A stretch of 47,346 nt of DNA from Aquibium carbonis (GTDB lineage Bacteria; Pseudomonadota; Alphaproteobacteria; Rhizobiales; Rhizobiaceae), in contig NZ_RWKW01000070.1 of assembly GCF_003970795.1 (NCBI RefSeq), positions 1-47,346 on the forward strand, in the 5' to 3' direction. The notes beneath the pieces were generated by a model. That model searched no databases. It was not told the DNA's origin and was given only the letters and a program-made list of their open reading frames with translations. This document shows positions 37,675-46,657 of this stretch, one piece after another. The position numbers and the translations under genes are program-made. How positions within the stretch are numbered: position 1 is the first letter of the stretch; every line of letters begins with the position of its first letter.

Positions 37675-40236
37675 TCACGGCATCTCTTCATCCGGTTCCG
37701 TCCCGTCCGGATCCGCTGCAGCCCCGTTGGGAACGCCCGACAGATCCTCGTCCGTGGGCGGCAGCGCATACACCACGAGGTAGTCGCCCTCCGTGGTCTC
37801 GAACCGGGCGTGGCCGGTCGCCGTCATCGCGACATACTGGCGGCCTTCGTGCTCGTAGGTCATCGGCCCGGCCTGCGAGCCCGCCGGTAGCCTGGCCTCC
37901 CAGACGAGCCGGCCGGTCGCCGTCTCGAAAGCGCGAAGATAGTTGTCCTGCGCCGCGCCGATGAAGGTCAGCCCGCCAGCCGTCACCAGCGGTCCGCCGA
38001 GATTCGGCGTGCCCATCGCGATCTTGATTCGCGTCGGGATGCCGAGCGGGCCGGTGTCGTAACCGGTGCCGAAAGGCTTCGACCAGACGAGTTCGCCCGT
38101 GTCGACATTCGTGGCGTTGAGGTAGCCCCAGGGCGGTGCGAGGCACGGCACGTCGAGAATGGACAGCCACATCGGCCGCGTCACGCCGAACGGCGTGGAG
38201 GATTGTGGCGCGATTTCCTGATCAGGGCGGGTACCACCGGAACCGGCCGCCCGGTCCTCGACGTCCGCGCGCGGATGCATATCGACGATGTTGGGCAAGC
38301 GCGAGTGATTGGAGATGATGAGCCGCTGCGCGGGATCGAAGCCGAGGCCGCCCCAGTTCATGCCGCCGACCGTGCCGGGCAGCAGCACCATGCCCTTTTG
38401 CTCCAGCGTCGGAGGCGTGAACATACCCTCATATCGGCGCTGCAGGAATTCGATGCGGCACAGCGCGGCGTCGATCGGCGTCAGGCCCCACAGATGGCGC
38501 TCGTCGATCCGCTCCGGTTCTTGTCCCGGAACGCCACCAAGGTTTGGATAGAACACGGATTGCGGCTGCGTAGGCTCCAGTCGCTCGCCCGGAAGTTCGC
38601 CTCCTTGCGGCACTGGACGGTATTCGACCGGCCGGAGCGGTTCGCCAGTGGCGGCGTCGAGCACGAACAGGTCGCCGGCCTTCGTCCCCTGCAGAACCGC
38701 CCGCCGCACCGTACCATCGATTTCGAGATCGAGGACCATCGGCTGGGCGCCGAGGTCATAATCCCAAAGGTCGTGGACGACCGTGGTGAAGACCCAGCGT
38801 GTCTCGCCCGTCACAAGGTCGACCGCCACCACGGCGGCCGTGAAGCGGTCCTCCTCCTCCGTCCGGTTGCCACCCCAGTGGTCGCCACCGCCGTTTCCCG
38901 TGCCCAGGAAGGCCAGTCCCAGTTCCTCGTCGGCCGAGATGACGTTCCAGACGTTTGGCGTCCCGCGCGGATAGATGTCGTTTTCGTCCAGCGGCGCCTG
39001 CGGGTCGGGGCGCAGCGCGTCCCAGGCCCAGCGAAGTTCGCCCGTTTCGGCGTCGTAGGCGCGAACGACACCGGACGGCGCGTCGCGACGCTGGTTGTCG
39101 CTCACCTGCTGGCCGACGATGACGAGGCCGCCGGCAACCGTCGCCCCGGAGGTGTTCGAGGCGAAGCCCGGCTCGCGCAAGCCCATGCCGAGCGTGAGGT
39201 CGACCACGCCTTCCGCCCCGAAGCCGCGGCAAAGATGGCCGCCGATGGCGTCGAGCGCAATCAGACGGCCATCGGCCGTGGCGACGAAGATGCGGCGCGC
39301 GCAGGCACTGCCGCCGCGCGGCACGGCCGGCATGATGCCCGGCACTTCCGGAATCACGTCCATGGTGACATCTGCGCCACTGTCGAAATAGCCGACGGCG
39401 CGGCAGGCGACGCTGAACAACTGCTCCAGCGCCGGCTCCGGCACATCCGGATCGTAACGCCATCTGACGTAGCCCGTGGCCGGGTCGAGCGCGTAGACCT
39501 GCGCGCTGCTGGTGCAGGTGTACAGGCTGCCGCCGACCTTGATCGGGGTGTTCTGCGACGAGTAGAAAATCCGCCCCGGTGCTGGCGTGAGGTCGCCGCT
39601 CCTGAACGTCCAGGCGACGTCGAGCTCGTCGATGTTGCCGGCGTTGATCCCCGAAAGCGTCGAATAGCGGCGCCCGTGCGTGGTGCCGCCAAAATGGGTC
39701 CAGTCCGCGCTGGCTTCCCGGGGACCGACTGCGACAGGTGCCGCCGGCGCGGCGGCCACGCTTGCGGGCGCTTCGCTCCTCTCCCAGTGAATTGCCACCA
39801 CCGCAGCAACCGCCACGAGCACGACTGCCACCCCGCCCAACGATGCAAGGCTGGCGCCGCTGCGCACCGACGTGCGCCAGAACAGGTATGACATGCCGGC
39901 GGCGACGACCAGACCGGCCACGAGGCCGACGCGGGCCGCGAGGTCGAAGCCCCATGTCGGCATCCACCCCTTCCCGGCAATCTCGATCAGGGCCCAGGCC
40001 AGCGTCACGACGAGAGCCAAAGCCATGGCGCCGAGCGCCAGCTTGTGCCGTCCGAGGAAGGCGAGGACACCGCCCACCAAAAGCAGAAGGCCGGTCGCGA
40101 GGTAGTAGACCGTGCCGCCAAGCATGAGGAGCCATCCGCCAAGACCCGCCGTCGCCGCCCCCAGAAGAAGGATGAGGGCCGCCAGAACGAGATAGAGCCA
40201 GCGCCAGACGATGTGGCCTTCGGTCGAATGTCGCAT
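37675..40236 (-). CDS. gcd: Membrane-bound PQQ-dependent glucose/quinate-type dehydrogenase
   Basis: An 853-residue quinoprotein. The first about 150 residues hold five hydrophobic helices that anchor it and bind ubiquinone; the rest is a periplasmic eight-bladed propeller that binds PQQ and oxidises aldose sugars, or quinate-like polyols, directly into the respiratory chain. Family marks are ADWTHFGGTTHGRRYS, VHDLWDYDLGAQPM, GGMNWGGLGFDP and the tryptophan-docking repeats. No PQQ-synthesis genes are in the window. The ATG at 40236 has GGGGAG eight bases upstream. The substrate cannot be fixed from sequence; membrane glucose dehydrogenase is most likely. Confidence 0.9.
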   Translation of the reverse strand: MRHSTEGHIVWRWLYLVLAALILLLGAATAGLGGWLLMLGGTVYYLATGLLLLVGGVLAFLGRHKLALGAMALALVVTLAWALIEIAGKGWMPTWGFDLAARVGLVAGLVVAAGMSYLFWRTSVRSGASLASLGGVAVVLVAVAAVVAIHWERSEAPASVAAAPAAPVAVGPREASADWTHFGGTTHGRRYSTLSGINAGNIDELDVAWTFRSGDLTPAPGRIFYSSQNTPIKVGGSLYTCTSSAQVYALDPATGYVRWRYDPDVPEPALEQLFSVACRAVGYFDSGADVTMDVIPEVPGIMPAVPRGGSACARRIFVATADGRLIALDAIGGHLCRGFGAEGVVDLTLGMGLREPGFASNTSGATVAGGLVIVGQQVSDNQRRDAPSGVVRAYDAETGELRWAWDALRPDPQAPLDENDIYPRGTPNVWNVISADEELGLAFLGTGNGGGDHWGGNRTEEEDRFTAAVVAVDLVTGETRWVFTTVVHDLWDYDLGAQPMVLDLEIDGTVRRAVLQGTKAGDLFVLDAATGEPLRPVEYRPVPQGGELPGERLEPTQPQSVFYPNLGGVPGQEPERIDERHLWGLTPIDAALCRIEFLQRRYEGMFTPPTLEQKGMVLLPGTVGGMNWGGLGFDPAQRLIISNHSRLPNIVDMHPRADVEDRAAGSGGTRPDQEIAPQSSTPFGVTRPMWLSILDVPCLAPPWGYLNATNVDTGELVWSKPFGTGYDTGPLGIPTRIKIAMGTPNLGGPLVTAGGLTFIGAAQDNYLRAFETATGRLVWEARLPAGSQAGPMTYEHEGRQYVAMTATGHARFETTEGDYLVVYALPPTDEDLSGVPNGAAADPDGTEPDEEMP

Positions 40237-40525
40237 GGTTGGAGCTCCCCTCCCGGCCCCCAGAGCCGGGTTGTACGATCATGCAGTCGCGCGGCGTCGC
40301 GACACGCGTTATTCGCCAAACCAGCGGGAGTTGAAATGGTTCCCGCCGGCTCCGGTTGCGCCGGGCCGTCGCGCGCGTCCCCACCGGTGCGCAGTTCGGG
40401 CACTGTTGCCCAGCTGCAACTTTCGGGTGATTCTTCGTCCCGCCCTGAACTTTGCGCTCGGACGTAGCGGTCCTGACGTCCTAAGGGGACGGCAGCGCCC
40501 TCGCCCATCACCATCGGAACCCGCC

Positions 40526-41308
40526 GTGCCCACCTTGGACAATCTGTACGAAGCCTATGTCCTCTGCACCGCACCGCGCAGCGGCAGCACCCTTCTGTGC
40601 AAGCTTCTGGCCGCTACCGGCATCGCCGGCCGGCCGGGATCGCATTTCCACGAACCGTCGCTTGCGGAGTGGCTGGAGGATTACGACCTGCCGGACGTTC
40701 CGGGCCGATCGGAGCGCGACACGGTCGCGGCGGTTTTCGCTGCCGCAATCGACAAGGGCCGCGGCGGCACGCCGATTTTCGGCTTGCGCCTTCAGCGGCA
40801 CAGCTTCGCCTTCTTTTCCGAAAAACTCGCTTTGCTCCATCGCGAGCCGGCGGGCGACGTCGCGCGCATGCGGGCTGCTTTCGGCCGCACGCTGTTCATT
40901 TATCTGACTCGTGCCGACAAGGTCGACCAGGCCGTTTCGCTGGTCCGCGCCGAACAGACCGGCCTCTGGCACCGAGCGGCTGACGGCTCCGAACTGGAGC
41001 GCACCGCGCCGCCGCGCGAGCCCGCCTATCACGGCGAGGCCATCAGCGCGGCCTACGAGCGGTTGCTGGGCTACGAGCGCGAATGGGCCGCGTGGTTCGA
41101 CCGTGAGGGTCTGGCGCCGCTCCGGCTCACCTATGCCGACCTGTCGGCCGATCCGGCGGGGACGCTGGCCAGAGTGCTTAAAGCACTGGGGCTCCCGCCC
41201 GAAACCGCCGACGGGATCACGCCAGGCGTGGCCAAGCTTGCCGATGAAACGAACCGGGCGTGGGTCGCCCGGTTCCGCGCCGAACGGGGGCTTTCCCCCA
41301 ACGAATAA
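40526..41308 (+). CDS. Stf0-type sulfotransferase
   Basis: A 260-residue PAPS-dependent sulfotransferase. The 5'-phosphosulfate loop is YVLCTAPRSGSTLLCKLLA near the N-terminus, and the TGIAGRPGSHFHEPSLAEWL stretch is typical of Stf0 proteins, which sulfate trehalose in mycobacteria and probably glycolipids or surface polysaccharide elsewhere. Likely start is GTG at 40526, with a weak GGAA site; a TTG at 40535 is possible. It stands alone, divergent from gcd across 289 bases in which I see no other gene. The acceptor is unknown. Confidence 0.82.
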   Translation: MPTLDNLYEAYVLCTAPRSGSTLLCKLLAATGIAGRPGSHFHEPSLAEWLEDYDLPDVPGRSERDTVAAVFAAAIDKGRGGTPIFGLRLQRHSFAFFSEKLALLHREPAGDVARMRAAFGRTLFIYLTRADKVDQAVSLVRAEQTGLWHRAADGSELERTAPPREPAYHGEAISAAYERLLGYEREWAAWFDREGLAPLRLTYADLSADPAGTLARVLKALGLPPETADGITPGVAKLADETNRAWVARFRAERGLSPNE

Positions 41309-41353
41309 GCGGCACCGTGCGGACGCGCCCGGGCGGGCGAAAATCCCTCGCCG

Positions 41354-42880
41354 CTATTCCGCAGCAGCCGTTTCCGGATGTCCGGTCGCGCCGTGCATGA
41401 AATCCTCGAGAGCGGCGGCCTCTGCTTCTGTCAGGCGCAGGCCCCGCTTGGTGCGCCGCCACAGGACGTCGTCTGCCGAAAGCGCCCACTCCCTTTCGAT
41501 CAGGTAGCGCACCTCCGCCTCGTAGAGATCCGCGCCGAAGTGCCGGCCGAGATCGGCCGTGGAACGCGCCCCGCCGAGCAAGACAGCCGCCTTCGTGCCG
41601 TAGAGCCGGACGAGCCTCTGCGCATGGGCGGGGTCGAGGAAGCCGTAGGCTGCTTTCAGGCGCTCCACCTCCGTGTCGAAGCCGTTGGGCGGGAAATCGC
41701 CGCCCGACAGGGTTGTGCCGGCCGTCCAGGGTTTCCCCTTGCGCCCGAGGAAGCCCTCGATCTTCTCGATCATCGCTTCCGCCAACCGCCGGTAGGTGGT
41801 GATCTTGCCGCCGAAAATGTTGAGAAGCGGCGCCTGGCCGCCCTCGCCTTCCGCCGTCAGCACGTAGTCGCGTGTGGCCTCCTGGGCTTTCGACGCGCCA
41901 TCGTCGAACAGCGGCCGTACCCCGGAATAGGTCCAGACGATGTCCTCGCGCCGCACCGGCTCGGCGAAGTATTCGCTCGCCGCCTCGCACAGATAGGCGA
42001 CCTCCGAATCGGTGATCGCCACCTCGCCCGGTTCTCCGACATAATCCTGGTCGGTGGTCCCAATGAGGGTGAAATCCTGCTCGTAGGGGATCGCGAAGAT
42101 GATGCGGCCGTCGCGATTCTGGAAGAAATAGGCGCGCGGGTCGTCGAACTTGCGCTTCACGACGATGTGGCTGCCCTGCACGAGACGGACATTGTGGATG
42201 TCGTTCTTGCCCAGCGTCGAGCCGAGCACCTTGTCGACCCAAGGCCCGGCAGCATTTACGAGCAGCCGCGCCTTCACCGTATCGGAGGTTCGGCCGCGCA
42301 TGTCCTCGACGACAACCGTCCAGATCCCGTTCTCCCGCCGCGCCGACGTCACGCGGCTGCGGGTCCGGATCGTCGCGCCGCGATCGGCCGCGTCACGCGC
42401 GTTCATCACCACCAGGCGGGCATCGTTCACCCAGCAATCCGAATATTCGAAGGCGCGCGAAAACAGCGGCTTCAGCGGCTTGCCCGCCGGATCGGTGCGC
42501 ATGTCCAGCGTCCGTGTTGGCGGCAGCAGCTTGCGGCCGCCGATATGGTCGTAGAGAAACAGCCCCAGCCGCAACAGCCAGGCGGGCCGCAGGCCCTTGT
42601 GGTGCGGCAGCACGAAGCGCATCGGCCAGATGATGTGCGGCGCCATGCGCCATAGCACCTCGCGTTCCATCAGGGCCTCGCGCACCAGCCGGAACTCGTA
42701 GTGCTCCAGATAGCGCAAGCCGCCATGGATCAGCTTCGTCGACCAGGACGACGTTCCGCTGGCCAGATCGTTCATTTCGGCCAGATAGACCGAATAGCCT
42801 CGGCCCGCCGCATCGCGCGCCACGCCGCAGCCATTGATCCCGCCGCCGATGATCAGGATGTCGTAGATAGCGCCGTCCAA
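41354..42880 (-). CDS. glpD: Aerobic glycerol-3-phosphate dehydrogenase
   Basis: A 508-residue membrane-associated flavoprotein that oxidises sn-glycerol 3-phosphate to dihydroxyacetone phosphate and reduces quinone. The FAD-binding motif IIGGGINGCGVARDAAGRG starts at about residue 10; other marks are ASGTSSWSTKLIHGGLRYLE, VNAAGPWVDKVLG and FGGKITTYRRLAE. The start is TTG at 42880, eight residues before the dinucleotide fold, with GGGAGAG just upstream. No glycerol transport or kinase genes are adjacent. It lies on the same strand as, and downstream of, nuoD. Confidence 0.95.
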   Translation of the reverse strand: MDGAIYDILIIGGGINGCGVARDAAGRGYSVYLAEMNDLASGTSSWSTKLIHGGLRYLEHYEFRLVREALMEREVLWRMAPHIIWPMRFVLPHHKGLRPAWLLRLGLFLYDHIGGRKLLPPTRTLDMRTDPAGKPLKPLFSRAFEYSDCWVNDARLVVMNARDAADRGATIRTRSRVTSARRENGIWTVVVEDMRGRTSDTVKARLLVNAAGPWVDKVLGSTLGKNDIHNVRLVQGSHIVVKRKFDDPRAYFFQNRDGRIIFAIPYEQDFTLIGTTDQDYVGEPGEVAITDSEVAYLCEAASEYFAEPVRREDIVWTYSGVRPLFDDGASKAQEATRDYVLTAEGEGGQAPLLNIFGGKITTYRRLAEAMIEKIEGFLGRKGKPWTAGTTLSGGDFPPNGFDTEVERLKAAYGFLDPAHAQRLVRLYGTKAAVLLGGARSTADLGRHFGADLYEAEVRYLIEREWALSADDVLWRRTKRGLRLTEAEAAALEDFMHGATGHPETAAAE

Positions 42881-42916
42881 GCGTCTCTCCCGGGCATTCG
42901 TCTTGAGCTTTTAGAA

Positions 42917-42974
42917 TTTTCGTTCGCCCTTGTTTGAAGCGTAAAGCGAACTTTAGATGAATGTCAAACGAAAA
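42917..42974 (-). promoter_or_regulatory. glpD promoter with DeoR/GlpR-like half sites
   Basis: On the minus strand a consensus -35 TTGACA (complement of 42962-42967) is followed after 18 bases by TACGCT (complement of 42938-42943). The exact inverted repeat TTTTCGTT (42917-42924) and AACGAAAA (42967-42974) flanks these elements, with a further TTCGCTTT-like copy between them. TTCGTTT-type half sites resemble those of GlpR and other DeoR-family repressors, which would suit glycerol 3-phosphate control. No glpR gene is in the window. Confidence 0.55.
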
Positions 42975-43255
42975 CAGGAAGAAGAGTCGAAGTTGACCGA
43001 GCGTCAAGTGGGCACCGGAGGGGCGCTCATTTGGGGCAACCGGAACGGAGAGAACGGAAAAAGAACGGCGCGGGCGCGCCTGCCTGAAGACGCGCCTGAA
43101 AGGACGGTCGAGCCCGAGTTCATACGCCGATTGCGAGCGTCCTAACGAGAGCCTGCCGACCGACCGGCAAGGCCCGGACGCGGCGCCGCAGGGCACGAGA
43201 AGAGGCGTACGCCGACCCCCGAAGATCTCCCTGCCACCGGGCCGGAAGTGGTCGA
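42975..43255. other. Non-coding gap between glpD promoter and nuoD
   Basis: I see no convincing gene. The stretch holds GCGCCTG/CTGAA direct repeats near 43076-43100 and an imperfect stem GCCTGCCG/CGGCAAGGC (43150-43172) without a U tract that might end the nuoD transcript. One end of the inferred nuo inversion should lie here. No insertion-sequence ends were found. Confidence 0.45.
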
Positions 43256-44446
43256 CTAGCGGTCGACCTCGCCGAACACGATGTCGAGCGAGCCCAGAAC
43301 GGCCGAGACATCGGCGAGCATGTGGCCGCGGCACATGAAATCCATCGCCTGCAGATGCGCGAAGCCCGGAGCCCGCAGCTTGCAGCGATAGGGCTTGTTG
43401 GTGCCGTCGGACACGAGATAGACGCCGAACTCGCCCTTCGGCGCCTCGACGGCCGCATAGACTTCGCCCTCGGGCACGCGATAGCCTTCGGTATAGAGCT
43501 TGAAGTGATGGATCAGCGCTTCCATCGAGCGCTTCATGGCGGCGCGCTTGGGCGGCACCACCTTGCCATCGGTGTTCGACACCGGGCCGGTCCTTTCCGT
43601 CGACAGCAGCCGGTTGACGCACTGCCGCATGATCTCCGCCGACTGGCGCATCTCCTCCATGCGGATCAGGTAGCGATCGTAGCAGTCGCCGTTCTTGCCG
43701 ATCGGGATCTGGAAATCCATTTCCGAATAGCACTCATAGGGCTGCGACTTGCGCAGGTCCCACCGCGCGCCGGAACCGCGCACCATCACCCCCGAAAAGC
43801 CCCAGGCCCAGGCGTCTTCGAGGCTGACGACGCCGATGTCGACGTTGCGCTGCTTGAAGATGCGGTTCTCGGTCAGGAGCTCGTCGAGATCGGTCACCGT
43901 CTGCAGGAACGGATCGATCCACTTGCCGATGTCCTCGACAAGCTTCTCGGGAATGTCCTGGTGCACGCCGCCGGGCCGGAAATAGGCCGCGTGCATGCGT
44001 GCGCCCGACGCCCGCTCGTAGAACACCATCAGTTTTTCGCGCTCCTCGAAGCCCCACAGCGGCGGCGTCAGCGCGCCGATGTCCAGGGCCTGCGTGGTCA
44101 CGTTGAGCAGGTGCGACAGGATGCGACCGATCTCGGAATAGAGCACGCGGATCACCTGCCCGCGCTTCGGCACCTCGATGCCGAGCAGCCGTTCGGTGGC
44201 GAGCGCGAAGGCATGCTCCTGGTTCATCGGCGCGACATAGTCCAGCCGGTCGAAATAAGGCACGGCCTGGAGGTAGGTCTTCTGCTCGATCAGCTTTTCG
44301 GTGCCGCGGTGCAAAAGCCCGATATGCGGGTCCACGCGGCTCACCACTTCACCGTCGAGTTCCAGCACCAGCCGCAGAACGCCATGCGCCGCCGGGTGCT
44401 GAGGACCGAAATTGATGTTGAAGTTGCGTACGTTGTGCTCGGTCAT
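43256..44446 (-). CDS. nuoD: NADH-quinone oxidoreductase subunit D
   Basis: A 396-residue NuoD, the 49-kDa subunit that lines the quinone-binding pocket with NuoB. Family marks are [19 protein letters not shown] with the quinone-site histidines, [17 protein letters not shown], and the closing [20 protein letters not shown]. It is separate from NuoC, as in most alphaproteobacteria. The ATG at 44446 gives the normal N-terminus. It is the last gene of the nuoABCD block: nuoE, which normally follows, lies about 37 kb away on the other strand. Confidence 0.97.
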   Translation of the reverse strand: MTEHNVRNFNINFGPQHPAAHGVLRLVLELDGEVVSRVDPHIGLLHRGTEKLIEQKTYLQAVPYFDRLDYVAPMNQEHAFALATERLLGIEVPKRGQVIRVLYSEIGRILSHLLNVTTQALDIGALTPPLWGFEEREKLMVFYERASGARMHAAYFRPGGVHQDIPEKLVEDIGKWIDPFLQTVTDLDELLTENRIFKQRNVDIGVVSLEDAWAWGFSGVMVRGSGARWDLRKSQPYECYSEMDFQIPIGKNGDCYDRYLIRMEEMRQSAEIMRQCVNRLLSTERTGPVSNTDGKVVPPKRAAMKRSMEALIHHFKLYTEGYRVPEGEVYAAVEAPKGEFGVYLVSDGTNKPYRCKLRAPGFAHLQAMDFMCRGHMLADVSAVLGSLDIVFGEVDR

Positions 44447-44525
44447 TGTCCTGCTTCCCGAACCAGTCCCGACGCATCGGCGTCGAAAGAGAAATTCCAC
44501 GCCTGCGCGTCCGTCGCCCACGTCA

Positions 44526-44708
44526 TCATTGCGACAAGAGTGCTCCGCCGCCGAACAGCCAGAAGCCCAGCGCGGCGATGATCAGCGCCACCAGCACCTT
44601 GCCTGTCGCGTCGCTGGCGAAGGGCCGTCCCGAAAGTTTCGACACGCCGAACCAGATCGCAGCGATGGCCAGGATGGCCACCAGCGCGAAGAAGACGAGT
44701 CGCACCAC
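44526..44708 (-). CDS. Small membrane protein between nuoC and nuoD
   Basis: A 60-residue protein with two hydrophobic helices ([19 protein letters not shown] and [20 protein letters not shown]) joined by a polar loop ([15 protein letters not shown]). The start is GTG at 44708, nine bases after the nuoC stop, with a GAGGG site. It fits the pattern of tiny two-helix membrane proteins inside the nuo blocks. Function unknown. Confidence 0.7.
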   Translation of the reverse strand: MVRLVFFALVAILAIAAIWFGVSKLSGRPFASDATGKVLVALIIAALGFWLFGGGALLSQ

Positions 44709-44717
44709 GGGCCGCCC

Positions 44718-45323
44718 TCACCCCTGCCTGGCCTTCTCGTCTCCCGGCAGCACGTAGTCGGTGCCTTCCCACGGGCTGAGAAAGTCGAAGTTGCGGAACT
44801 CCTGCTTCAGTTCCACCGGTTCGTAGACGACGCGTTTCACCTCGTCGTCGTAGCGAACTTCGACGAAGCCCGTCACCGGAAAGTCCTTGCGGAGCGGATG
44901 CCCCTCGAAGCCGTAGTCGGTGAGGATGCGGCGCAGTTCCGGGTGGCCCGTGAACAGGATGCCGTAAAGGTCATAGGCCTCGCGCTCGAACCAGTCGGCG
45001 CCCGGAAACACCGACGTCGCCGACGGCACAGGCGTGTCCTCGTCCGTCGTCACCTTGACCCGGATGCGCTGGTTCTGTCGCGGCGACAAGAGATGGTAGA
45101 CCACGTCGAACCGCTTCTCGCGCGTCGGGTAGTCGGCACCGCAGATGTCGATGAACGAGATGAACTGGCACTGCACGTCGCGCTTCAGGAACGACAGCAC
45201 ATCGACGATGTCGGACGCAGCCACGTTCAAAGTCAGTTCGCCATGCGCGACCACGGCCGTCTCGATCTTGCCGTCGAGACGCTCTTCGATATAGCCGGCC
45301 AGATCTCTCAGCGCTTCGCTCAT
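44718..45323 (-). CDS. nuoC: NADH-quinone oxidoreductase subunit C
   Basis: A 201-residue NuoC, the 30-kDa peripheral-arm subunit. The family signature [22 protein letters not shown] is present as [11 protein letters not shown] then [10 protein letters not shown], and [15 protein letters not shown] follows. The ATG overlaps the stop of the coiled-coil gene before it (ATGA), so they are translationally coupled. Confidence 0.96.
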   Translation of the reverse strand: MSEALRDLAGYIEERLDGKIETAVVAHGELTLNVAASDIVDVLSFLKRDVQCQFISFIDICGADYPTREKRFDVVYHLLSPRQNQRIRVKVTTDEDTPVPSATSVFPGADWFEREAYDLYGILFTGHPELRRILTDYGFEGHPLRKDFPVTGFVEVRYDDEVKRVVYEPVELKQEFRNFDFLSPWEGTDYVLPGDEKARQG

Positions 45324-45571
45324 TTTTGCTCTTCCAGTTCCCGGAGCCTCTGTTCGATGGCTTCGATACGTTCCTCGAATTCACCGGCGAGGAGCTTGCT
45401 CTTCAGGCTATCGCCGGCGAGTGCCTGGCGAAACGAGACCCGCACTTCCTTGAGCTTCTGAATCCGCTGCTCGATCCGCTCCAGTCGACCATCGACGCCG
45501 TCGAACCGACCACCGATCTCCGCCCGCATTTCCTTCAGCAAGGGAATGATCATGTGGGCCGGTTCCGCCAT
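45320..45571 (-). CDS. Small coiled-coil protein between nuoB and nuoC
   Basis: An 83-residue hydrophilic protein, almost all helix, with heptad-like Leu, Ile and Val spacing ([20 protein letters not shown] and [18 protein letters not shown]), so it should form a coiled coil. The ATG at 45571 lies four bases after the nuoB stop and its own stop overlaps the nuoC start as ATGA. This tight fit argues for a real gene. I know of no standard complex I gene at this place; a chaperone or accessory role is speculation. Confidence 0.75.
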   Translation of the reverse strand: MAEPAHMIIPLLKEMRAEIGGRFDGVDGRLERIEQRIQKLKEVRVSFRQALAGDSLKSKLLAGEFEERIEAIEQRLRELEEQK

Positions 45572-45575
45572 CGCC

Positions 45576-46157
45576 CTACCTCTCGATCGTGCCCGTACGA
45601 CGGATCTTCTTCTGCAGGAGCAGAATGCCGTAGAGCAGCGCCTCGGCGGTCGGAGGGCAGCCCGGCACGTAGATGTCGACCGGCACCACACGGTCGCATC
45701 CGCGCACCACCGAGTAGGAATAGTGGTAGTAGCCACCGCCGTTGGCACACGATCCCATCGAGATGACGTAGCGCGGCTCGGGCATCTGATCGTAGACCTT
45801 GCGCAGCGCCGGCGCCATCTTGTTGGTCAGCGTGCCGGCCACGATCATCACGTCCGACTGGCGCGGCGATGCACGCGGCGCGATGCCGAAGCGCTCGGCG
45901 TCGTAGCGCGGCATGGAGATGTGCATCATCTCGACCGCGCAGCAGGCCAGGCCGAAGGTCATCCACATCAGCGAGCCGGTGCGCGCCCAGGTGATCAGCG
46001 CCTCCGACGAGGTGACGAGAAAGCCCTTGTCGGCCAGTTCCGAATTGATCTCGCCGTAGAACCGGTCGTCAGAGCCGATCGGCTTGCCGGTGTTCGGATC
46101 GATGATCCCCCGCGGCTTCGGCGCCACCAGGGTCTGCGAACTCTCGTTCAATCCCAT
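45576..46157 (-). CDS. nuoB: NADH-quinone oxidoreductase subunit B
   Basis: A 193-residue NuoB (PSST) carrying cluster N2, which donates electrons to quinone. The ligands are the adjacent cysteines C72 and C73 (GLACCAVEM), C137 (GSCANGGG) and C167 ([12 protein letters not shown]). I chose the ATG at 46157, which gives the standard N-terminus ([10 protein letters not shown]) and overlaps the nuoA end by ten bases; an ATG at 46178 would lie deeper in nuoA. Confidence 0.97.
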   Translation of the reverse strand: MGLNESSQTLVAPKPRGIIDPNTGKPIGSDDRFYGEINSELADKGFLVTSSEALITWARTGSLMWMTFGLACCAVEMMHISMPRYDAERFGIAPRASPRQSDVMIVAGTLTNKMAPALRKVYDQMPEPRYVISMGSCANGGGYYHYSYSVVRGCDRVVPVDIYVPGCPPTAEALLYGILLLQKKIRRTGTIER

Positions 46158-46513
46158 TCCAGCGCTCCCTTCTTCCACTCATAGATAAAGCCGATCGTCA
46201 GGACGCCAAGGAAAACCATCATCGACCAGAAGCCGAGCATGCCGATTTCCCCGAACGAAACCGCCCAGGGGAACAGGAACGCCACTTCGAGATCGAAGAT
46301 GATGAACAGGATCGAGACCAGGTAGAAGCGGATGTCGAACTTCATGCGCGCATCGTCGAAGGCGTTGAAGCCGCACTCGTATGCCGACAGCTTCTCGGGG
46401 TCGGGATTCTTGTAGGCGACCAGGAACGGTGCGGCCAGAAGCGCGACGCCGACGAACAGCGCCACCCCGATGAAGATCATGATGGGTAGATACGAAACGA
46501 GAAGTTCGTCCAT
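46148..46513 (-). CDS. nuoA: NADH-quinone oxidoreductase subunit A
   Basis: A 121-residue membrane subunit (ND3) with three hydrophobic helices and the conserved cytoplasmic-loop motif [12 protein letters not shown] (C47), which sits at the quinone-site switch. The ATG at 46513 starts the usual [11 protein letters not shown]-terminus. It opens the nuoABCD block; the 144 bases between it and the epimerase gene upstream should contain the promoter. A TTGCGT/CTAACC pair 16 bases apart is present there but is weak. Confidence 0.96.
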   Translation of the reverse strand: MDELLVSYLPIMIFIGVALFVGVALLAAPFLVAYKNPDPEKLSAYECGFNAFDDARMKFDIRFYLVSILFIIFDLEVAFLFPWAVSFGEIGMLGFWSMMVFLGVLTIGFIYEWKKGALEWD

Positions 46514-46657
46514 GCCTGAGCCTTCCGCGGCATGCCGTCCAGTTCGACCGACCGTATCGCCCCGGACCCTGGCCGACGCGATGGGACGGGAAAGGTGCGC
46601 GGCCTGCCCGTGTTGCAACGCGGCGAGGGTTAGCGCAGGCCACCGGTCGACGCAAGA

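Noticed and set aside
37662-37675. ACGCC/GGCGT hairpin as a terminator for the quinoprotein gene
   Set aside because: Short stem overlapping the stop codon, with no U tract on either strand.
42957-43145. A 62-codon plus-strand frame in the glpD-nuoD gap
   Set aside because: It begins inside the glpD promoter, has no ribosome site and an unstructured polar composition.
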